From: Bryobacteraceae bacterium
Lineage (GTDB): Bacteria > Acidobacteriota > Terriglobia > Bryobacterales > Bryobacteraceae
Direction: 5' to 3'
DNA length: 64,000 nucleotides
Assembly (NCBI GenBank): GCA_947458745.1
Contig: CANGYQ010000008.1
Coordinates: 1 to 64,000, forward strand
In this document: positions 58,901 through 64,000 of the stretch, piece after piece
How the letters are laid out: every line of letters begins with the position of its first letter
How positions within the stretch are numbered: the stretch's first letter is position 1
Notes under the pieces: model-generated
The model's database searches: none
The model's input: the letters and a program-made list of their open reading frames with translations, nothing else
What the model was told of the DNA's origin: nothing
Position numbers and translations under genes: made by a program

Positions 58901-61076
58901 GGTATTGTCCTACTTCGCCTCCCTGTCGCAATTGGACCGCGCTCACCAGGAGTTCTTCACCAAAACGCCGCAACGCGTCAGCCGTTTCTACGAGCTGTTC
59001 TCCAACATGCCGGAACTGCGGGCCCGCGTCGGCCGCCTCTCCTCCGACAGCCCTTTTCTAGACTTCATGCGTAATGTGCCGCTCAACTCCGACGGCAAGG
59101 TCGATTTCCCGGGCAGCCCGGAAGTCTGGATGGTGGCCAAAGGGCAGTCCAGCGCCGCCAAGTTGACCAAGAAGCTGAACCGCACGGCAGCGCCCGATGT
59201 CGAAGATGAGATCCTGATCCGGTTAAGCGGCACCAAGTACAAGACCGGTGCCGCCCGGCGTAGCGAACTGGACAACTTCATCGCCGTCTCCAACATCGAC
59301 CGCTTTCGCCAGGAGCCGATGGATGAAAGCACCGCCCTCCTGCTGGCGCAGCAGTTCGCCGAATTTGAGGCCATATTCCCGCACTTCTCCCTGCTGACGG
59401 CCCTAAATCAAGGCGACTACCAAGCCGTCTTCACCGTCGCGGCCACGCTGAAGGGCAAGGACCGGCTGGACCAGAACCGGCTGTTATCGATCTTTGCGCC
59501 GATGCTGGAAATGCTGGCCCGCATGGAGTCAACCGGCTCCCTGCCCCCCGCCGAAGCGGCCAAGCTGCTGCGGGGAATGTGCGACGCCATGGCGCGGAAC
59601 CTTCTGCCTGGACAGTGGAGCTCCGCCGCGCTGGATGTGCTTCGGGCTGCACTCGCGCGGCCCCGTTCCAGCGCCCCCAACCCGGACGAGGCGCTCATCA
59701 GTCTCCTGCTGGAATCGCACCGGCCGGTGACGCTGGAGGCCGCCGGGCACCAGGTCAGCCGGGATGCTGGTGCAACGCAGCGGGCCGCCTACCAGAAGGT
59801 GCTTGAGCTCCAGCGGTTGCCCACCCTCCAAAGCCTGCTCGCGATCGACCAAGCCGCCCGCGACATCGGGGCAGGCAAAGGCGACGCCGCCCCGCACTTG
59901 AAAGTGATCGAGGCCGCCCTCCCCCAATTGCCCGTCGTCGAAGTGCCCAAAACGCTGCAGGTCTCTGGCAAGGTGAAAGAGAACCTCCTCAGCTACCGGC
60001 CCAAGCGGGTGCAGGAATTAGTGACCGAACTACGGCAGCGCACCGCCCGCAAGAAGGCCAATCTGAAAGACATTCAGAAGACTGCCGCGGAACTGCTGGA
60101 CGAGATCGCACCGCTGACGGGTACGGCGCTGACCGGCCGGGTCTATGCGCTCTATCTGGGCCCGGACGACATGGCCATCAGCGAAGACCCGCTGTTGGTC
60201 CGCAAACACGAGTATGTTTCGCTCATGTCCACCGTCGGCGTGGACAACGTGTTCGGCAGCTCTGAGTTTCAGATCGACAGCACCAAGGCCGGCAGCTATT
60301 TCAAGGGCTCATTCGGCACCTTCGCACAGGCCGTGGGTGTGGCCATCGCCGGAGCGGCCAAAGCGGGTGGCGATGGCGAGGCGATGATGGCGGCGCAGTT
60401 GGCCAGTCTCCGGGCAACGCAGTGGAGCTGGCTGCGCGATGAAGAACTACGCCTGGCCGGACAGCAGATCCGGCTGGCCCGGGAATGGATCGTCCAGGCA
60501 GCCAGCGATCCGGCGCGCCTGGATGAAATCGAAACCGATACCTTGGGTCTGCTGTCGCTAACGCGGCGCGCGGACTTGATCAAGGCGATTAGTGCCCGCG
60601 ACTGGCCTCGCGCCTGGCGCTCCATCACCTTGAGTGAGCTGTTCCACCTGGCGCCCCGGTTGGCGGCTCGACATAGCGGCCTGCCATGGGCCTCTCCCCT
60701 GGCCGCCTCTTGGAAGCAAGCTCTCGCGGCCGCCCGGCCCGAGCGGATCAGGTGGCTGGGCCTGATGGCACCCGCGTTGTGCGACTGTTCCCAACCCGTC
60801 CTGGCGCCGGCCGCGCCGTATGAGGCGCTCGCCCGCCAGTTGATGACCCAGCCGGTGGCCCAGCGGAGTGCCGAATTCAAGTTCTATCTGGCCTACGCCG
60901 CCGACAGCCTGGGCCTTCCGGCGCCCGCCTTGGCGGAGGTAGCCGAGCCGCTGGCCCGGCTGAGCTTTCAGAAAATGAAGTTCGCCGACCCGCGCGATTG
61001 GGCCTCCGCCCTGGCCGGCTATGCCGCCTTGACCGAAGCTGAAATTTGGGAAGAATTGGAGCACCGCAAACCGTGA
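55923..61076 (+). CDS. Giant secreted TPR protein, function unknown
   Basis: A protein of 1717 residues with a signal peptide (AFPFVVFVVTIWGQ). Residues about 75-240 look like a degenerate von Willebrand A-type fold (LTILVLSDTLTPESF, EITLAVLGGQDI). Residues about 340-655 are TPR repeats, with the classic form AAQNIELALSINPGDPRALR and ALELWQRTLEADPARELAHF. The last 1000 residues are helical and not recognised; they contain no membrane segment. It is probably a periplasmic or surface scaffold. Its stop codon overlaps the VWFA gene start. Confidence 0.7.
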   Translation: MHPRTAVMILRAFPFVVFVVTIWGQVVTPPNSASTPASGFPVLLTLPPMGETPQVRVTAPPGSGAKSAELPATLTAVTPGAGLTILVLSDTLTPESFELFRKSLLNLQAGLPRGTEITLAVLGGQDIRKAGPYKTRAQLQPALAEMASLVPDQALTVNPVRLYTVAAKSAAQLGGGWQHVLVAGSLPEVPPEVRPYLVAFSVQAFASARVRVGWWPLAAESVDWLEPVRLATAGSNMLDEGKDFLAALKAEAPKPAPKKTAEAVETIAAAELTWTSPAAPKAGFVLYQAALTLGPEVSLTLPLIATSPGAEMPEPEMVVRLEKAIADARPIAGEAKPASERFEQAAQNIELALSINPGDPRALRLGADLYGRAGRFNQAAPLLVALTGLDPENGPLFNELGETQYRRQQFDAAEAALRRARELNVKSARNAEQLARIRLMKKDDTGALPLMAESLEGEPKNQPLWLERADAAERIKDLDQKALALERAFALGGLFVERRLGLTEQYLQRKQPEKALVHVDRLSGELPKEAAIREQLATFYERLERPARALELWQRTLEADPARELAHFRVARLYLDGQKHAEGLAAAVAGLKVAAGSDRLHLARNDALEGLGQLYTARHRLNEAAERSKDAALLTRAAERADAYSQQASGAYQRLAEHLNKTAPASAEHKATLRRGLIVALRDNDTAAAKYFRTALTTAGDKQFTAQYSPAQETPERREAGGIRLVGGAAALAEIAHASISLQPDDFMEGYARSTANILMASDKKVGELFTEEIHAHFERVLALSNMGQKGPDGTVITLKVDGKESRKATERVLSLLGWKMKSGKQGVLLEAAEKGDKAKRHATTAALALDEVGMKEALEKGKPFQIEIPREWVRTFPDEAQWKAALYARETPPGGLAEVLSTDARAAKVFAGLNGMEEEAARELLKAVPLKTLVEKYADLTFAFAPALGVHQGQAVVPGGKSAVAIWTRLAGASPTNASQFFRALLDKDEGRVLSYFASLSQLDRAHQEFFTKTPQRVSRFYELFSNMPELRARVGRLSSDSPFLDFMRNVPLNSDGKVDFPGSPEVWMVAKGQSSAAKLTKKLNRTAAPDVEDEILIRLSGTKYKTGAARRSELDNFIAVSNIDRFRQEPMDESTALLLAQQFAEFEAIFPHFSLLTALNQGDYQAVFTVAATLKGKDRLDQNRLLSIFAPMLEMLARMESTGSLPPAEAAKLLRGMCDAMARNLLPGQWSSAALDVLRAALARPRSSAPNPDEALISLLLESHRPVTLEAAGHQVSRDAGATQRAAYQKVLELQRLPTLQSLLAIDQAARDIGAGKGDAAPHLKVIEAALPQLPVVEVPKTLQVSGKVKENLLSYRPKRVQELVTELRQRTARKKANLKDIQKTAAELLDEIAPLTGTALTGRVYALYLGPDDMAISEDPLLVRKHEYVSLMSTVGVDNVFGSSEFQIDSTKAGSYFKGSFGTFAQAVGVAIAGAAKAGGDGEAMMAAQLASLRATQWSWLRDEELRLAGQQIRLAREWIVQAASDPARLDEIETDTLGLLSLTRRADLIKAISARDWPRAWRSITLSELFHLAPRLAARHSGLPWASPLAASWKQALAAARPERIRWLGLMAPALCDCSQPVLAPAAPYEALARQLMTQPVAQRSAEFKFYLAYAADSLGLPAPALAEVAEPLARLSFQKMKFADPRDWASALAGYAALTEAEIWEELEHRKP

Positions 61077-61960
61077 GTCAACCGATCTCGCGCCGGCTAT
61101 TCTGTCTGACGCCGGCCGCACTGGCCGTTCGGGGCCAGCAGGCGGCCCCGGACCAGGATCTGGTCTTCCGCACCAGCGTGCGGCTCATCGAAGTCTACGC
61201 CACCGTGTATGACAACCACGGCAAGTATGTCGATGGCCTGAACCGGGACCGTTTTCGCATCTCGGAAAACAATAGCCCGGTCACCGTTAGCACGTTTGAA
61301 GGCAGTGGTTCCGGGCTCACCTGCGCGGTGCTGCTGGACACCACGGGCAGCATGCAAAAGGAGCTACCGGCGGTGAAGAACGCCATCCTCAAGCTGGTGG
61401 ATGAACTGGGTGAATCCGACCAGATTGGGATCTTCGGCTTCTCCCGGCGCCTGGACACGCTGCAGCCCTTCACGCAGGACAAAAAGGCGGCCAAGAATGC
61501 CATCCTGCGCACCCGCGCCTTTGGGGCGACCGCGTTGTTCGACGCTATCTCGCAGGCCGCCCGGGAGCTGCTGTCGAAACAAGGGCGCAAGGCCCTGGTG
61601 GTGTTCACCGACGGCAAAGATAACGCCAGCGTCTTAAGCGCCCACGCCGCCATCCAGCGGGCCAAGAAGGCCGGCGTGCCCGTCTACACCGTGGGCCAAA
61701 GCGAAGCCCTGGCCGACAAAGCGCTGATGGACCAACTGGAGGAGATCTCCAAAGCCACCGGCGGCAAAAGCTACGAAGCCAAGAAACGCGACGATGTCGA
61801 GAAGATCTTCAGCGACATCTCCAGCGACATGAAACACACCTACCTGCTGGCCTACCCGGCCCCGGAGGCGGCGGAGAAAAGCTGGCGCAAGATCCAGGTG
61901 GAGATCCTGCAGGCCAAAAACTACAAAGTCCGCGCCCGCGAAGGCTACTTCCCGGATTGA
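61073..61960 (+). CDS. Acidobacterial-type VWFA domain protein
   Basis: A secreted protein of 295 residues. The GTG at 61073 overlaps the TPR-protein stop (GTGA), giving translational coupling. A short signal region with Arg-Arg (SRRLFCLTPAALAVRG) is followed by the domain found in this phylum: LIEVYATVYDNHGKYVDGL, then FRISENNSPVTV and the VWA MIDAS motif in LLDTTGSMQKE, with a later VVFTDGKDNAS. These proteins bind partners through a metal-dependent adhesion site. The adjacent TPR protein is the obvious candidate partner. Confidence 0.9.
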   Translation: MSQPISRRLFCLTPAALAVRGQQAAPDQDLVFRTSVRLIEVYATVYDNHGKYVDGLNRDRFRISENNSPVTVSTFEGSGSGLTCAVLLDTTGSMQKELPAVKNAILKLVDELGESDQIGIFGFSRRLDTLQPFTQDKKAAKNAILRTRAFGATALFDAISQAARELLSKQGRKALVVFTDGKDNASVLSAHAAIQRAKKAGVPVYTVGQSEALADKALMDQLEEISKATGGKSYEAKKRDDVEKIFSDISSDMKHTYLLAYPAPEAAEKSWRKIQVEILQAKNYKVRAREGYFPD

Positions 61961-62006
61961 TGCTATTGGCCCGGGTGCCTCCATGGTTGGCGTGCACCAA
62001 ACACAC

Positions 62007-62055
62007 AAACGGCGCGCTGTGGGGGGGCGGAGCCCTCCAAGCGCGCCGTTTTTTC
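62007..62055 (+). terminator. Intrinsic terminator after the TPR-VWFA operon
   Basis: ACGGCGCGCT (62009-62018) pairs with AGCGCGCCGT (62040-62049), with a long GC-rich loop that can fold by itself. TTTTTT follows. The reverse strand has a weaker T-tract, so it may also slow transcription of the cytochrome gene facing it. Confidence 0.85.
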
Positions 62056-62085
62056 GGATTCGCGAATGAATCGCGAAATAGCCAG

Positions 62086-62478
62086 TTACTTGATCTTGTA
62101 CTTCTTGTCGCCCAGGTCTTCGCGATGAGCCGTGTGGCAGGACTTGCAGGTGCCACCGAGGGTGCCCAGCGCCGCGCGCAGACCATCGGCGTCATTGGCG
62201 TCCGCCGCCTTCTTCACCGCCAGTGCCGCCGCCGTGGCGTCCTTGGTGCCCTGGACGGCATCGGCCATCTTGCGCTTTTCCCAGGCCGCAATGGTCGTGG
62301 GGAATACTTCCGCCAGAATGGCGGCATTCTCGCTGACAACCTTCATGTCGCCCGCGCCCGCGCCCTTGCGCATTGCGCCATTCGCCTTGCCCACCTTCTC
62401 CATCGGCTCATGCAGCTCGTCGGCCATCAAAGCCAGGCCCAGGGCCGCGGAAAAACACAGGATTAGTTTCTTGGTCAT
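62086..62478 (-). CDS. Cytochrome c'-like secreted monohaem protein
   Basis: A periplasmic protein of 130 residues. A short signal peptide (LILCFSAALGLALMADE) precedes a four-helix bundle with the haem site CKSCH at residues 111-115 near the C-terminus, which is the usual layout of cytochrome c' and related cytochromes. The phrase GGTCKSCHTAHRED is typical. TAAAAT lies 7 bases before the ATG and no ribosome site is seen. It may bind gases such as NO; its partner is unknown. Confidence 0.82.
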   Translation of the reverse strand: MTKKLILCFSAALGLALMADELHEPMEKVGKANGAMRKGAGAGDMKVVSENAAILAEVFPTTIAAWEKRKMADAVQGTKDATAAALAVKKAADANDADGLRAALGTLGGTCKSCHTAHREDLGDKKYKIK

Positions 62479-62569
62479 GCGGGCGATTTTACCGCAAACA
62501 ATCGTGCGGCGGAATATTATGAACGGACCTTAACCTCAAAAAGCCTTCACCTTGCACGAAACGCCGCAA

Positions 62570-64000
62570 CTACTGCGCCCGGTAACGCAAAACCTTGCCC
62601 GGCCGCGCCGCCGTCACCTGGCCTTCGGAGATTGCCGGTTGGCCGTTCACCACCACATGCTTGAAGCCCACGGCCATCTGCCGGGGGTTCTCAAAATCGG
62701 CCTTGTCGGCCACGGTCGCGGGATCAAAAATGCCGATGTCGGCCTTGAAGCCTTCCGCCACCACGCCCCGATCCCGCAAGTTCAGCCGCTGCGCCGGCAG
62801 GCCGCTCATCTTCCAAACGGCTTGCTCCAGCGTCAGCGTCTTCCGCTCCCGCACATAACGGCCCAAGACGCGCGCAAACGTCCCGAACTCGCGCGGATGC
62901 GGAAAGTCTTTTTCGGACGCCGTGATGGCCCCATCAGAAGCGATCATCGTGTAGGGCGAAGTCATGATCCGCGCAATGTCGGGTTCTGAAATCGCGTGAT
63001 AGATACAGGAGCAGCTACCCTGCACCTGCATCTCCATGGCCGTCTCCGCCGCGTTTTCGATTGTCACCTCCCGCCCGCGCTGCCGGGTGATGTCGGCCAG
63101 TGACTTACCGGCCAGCGTTGGATCAAAGCCGCAACTGCGCATCACCACGTTCTTGGGATCGCCACCACCGCGGTCGTTCTTGATCTTGTCGCTGATCACC
63201 AGCTTGATCCGGGCCCGCGTCTCGGGTGCCGCCAACCGTTCCGCCGTCGCCTTCCGCCCGCCTTCCAGTGCCCATTGCGGAAACAGCGCCGCCAGACCCG
63301 TAGAAGAGGCCGTATAGGGATACTGGTCAATCGTCGTGTCCACGCCGCGCGCCCGCGCCTGCTCCACCATCGCCACCGTCTTGTCCGCCAGCCCCCAGTT
63401 GCCGGACCCGATCACCTTGTGGTGCGAAACCTGCGTCGGAATCCCGGCTTCTTCGCCAATGCGGATCGTCTCCGCCACCGACTTCAAAATGTCTGCCGCC
63501 TCATCGCGCATATGCGAGATGTGCATGCCGCCGTACTTGCCGACCACCTTCGCCAACTCGATCACCTCTTCGGTGGGCGCAAAGTTACCGGGCACATAGA
63601 ACAGTCCCGTAGAGATCCCAAACGCCCCCTCGCGCATCGCCTGCTCCACCAGCCCCTTCATGCGGGTCAGTTCCTCCGGCGTCACGTTGCGCTTGGCCAG
63701 GTCCAGCACCTCCTGCCGCACGCTGCCGTGGCCCACAAAGAAGCCCATGTTCACTGAGATCTTGCGCGCCTCCAGCTTCTCCATATAGGGCGCCAGCGGC
63801 AGCGGCGACGATCCGTCGTTGCCTTCAAGCAGCGTCGTGACGCCTTGCCGCAGAAAGTTCTCCGCCGTCGGCACCTGCATGATGCCCGAGCGGCCATGAT
63901 TGTGGATATCGATAAACCCGGGCGCCACCACCAATCCCTGCGCATCGATCACCCGGTCTGCCGTCTTCCCCTTCAACTTGCCGACCGCCGCAATCGAATC
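62570..64000 (-). CDS. N-acyl-D-amino-acid deacylase family amidohydrolase, 5' end cut
   Basis: The frame is open to the window edge, so the N-terminus is missing; 476 residues are seen. It belongs to the metal-dependent amidohydrolases: VVAPGFIDIHNHGRSG with metal ligands, HISHMRDEAADIL, TQVSHHKVIG and ASDGAITASEKDF with the catalytic Asp. D-aminoacylases release D-amino acids from N-acyl forms, such as cell-wall or peptide breakdown products. Substrate range within the family is wide, so the exact one cannot be stated. Confidence 0.88.
   Translation of the reverse strand, partial: DSIAAVGKLKGKTADRVIDAQGLVVAPGFIDIHNHGRSGIMQVPTAENFLRQGVTTLLEGNDGSSPLPLAPYMEKLEARKISVNMGFFVGHGSVRQEVLDLAKRNVTPEELTRMKGLVEQAMREGAFGISTGLFYVPGNFAPTEEVIELAKVVGKYGGMHISHMRDEAADILKSVAETIRIGEEAGIPTQVSHHKVIGSGNWGLADKTVAMVEQARARGVDTTIDQYPYTASSTGLAALFPQWALEGGRKATAERLAAPETRARIKLVISDKIKNDRGGGDPKNVVMRSCGFDPTLAGKSLADITRQRGREVTIENAAETAMEMQVQGSCSCIYHAISEPDIARIMTSPYTMIASDGAITASEKDFPHPREFGTFARVLGRYVRERKTLTLEQAVWKMSGLPAQRLNLRDRGVVAEGFKADIGIFDPATVADKADFENPRQMAVGFKHVVVNGQPAISEGQVTAARPGKVLRYRAQ

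Overview
The window looks like chromosomal DNA of an acidobacterium, most likely of the Solibacter/Bryobacter type. The evidence is its high GC content, two Oar-like TonB-dependent receptors with carboxypeptidase-regulatory N-termini, two PSD1-type (DUF1549/DUF1553) cytochrome + DUF1501 modules, a VWFA protein of the kind common in Acidobacteria, and a split Wzz/tyrosine-kinase exopolysaccharide module. No rRNA, tRNA or CRISPR array was seen. Genes are tightly packed and many overlap by 1-4 bases. Several start codons sit 6-8 bases after a TANNNT -10-like box without a Shine-Dalgarno sequence, which suggests leaderless transcripts.

Layout. 1-13.7 kb: mostly secreted or oxidoreductive catabolic genes (phosphoesterase end, S9 peptidase, aldo/keto reductases, DUF362, beta-lactamase-like hydrolase, ThuA, PSD1-DUF1501-DUF1080). 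13.7-16.1 kb: a scar region with degenerate mobile-element remnants, a truncated membrane-protein gene, an AT-richer acyltransferase gene and an orphan HicB-like gene. 16.1-25.7 kb (minus strand): TonB receptor, YVTN-type beta-propeller, PSD1 cytochrome and DUF1501 in one tight operon. 25.9-34.6 kb (plus strand, divergent): sodium/solute symporter, a second YVTN propeller, two DUF1989 proteins, a biotin-dependent urea/guanidine carboxylase and allophanate hydrolase, all overlapping or nearly so. This is best read as a guanidine (carboxyguanidine) nitrogen-assimilation operon. 34.7-40.3 kb: esterase, MBL-fold hydrolase and a second TonB receptor with a clear terminator. 40.4-46.9 kb: housekeeping genes (FtsB-like, cutA, MFS transporter, superoxide dismutase, gatCA, DUF721/DciA-like, maf, EVE domain). 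47.2-51.0 kb: polysaccharide export protein, Wzz and BY-kinase. 51.5-55.6 kb: ileS-lspA-lgt, overlapping. 55.9-62.0 kb: a 1717-residue secreted TPR protein translationally coupled to a VWFA protein. 62.1-64.0 kb: cytochrome c'-like protein and an N-acyl-D-amino-acid deacylase cut by the window edge.

How the genes may work together. In the central divergent pair, both operons carry homologous secreted propellers. One has an outer-membrane receptor and the other an inner-membrane symporter with cytoplasmic enzymes that release ammonia and CO2 from guanidine. A shared nutrient-uptake role is an inference. The PSD1/DUF1501 modules have no established function that can be read from sequence.
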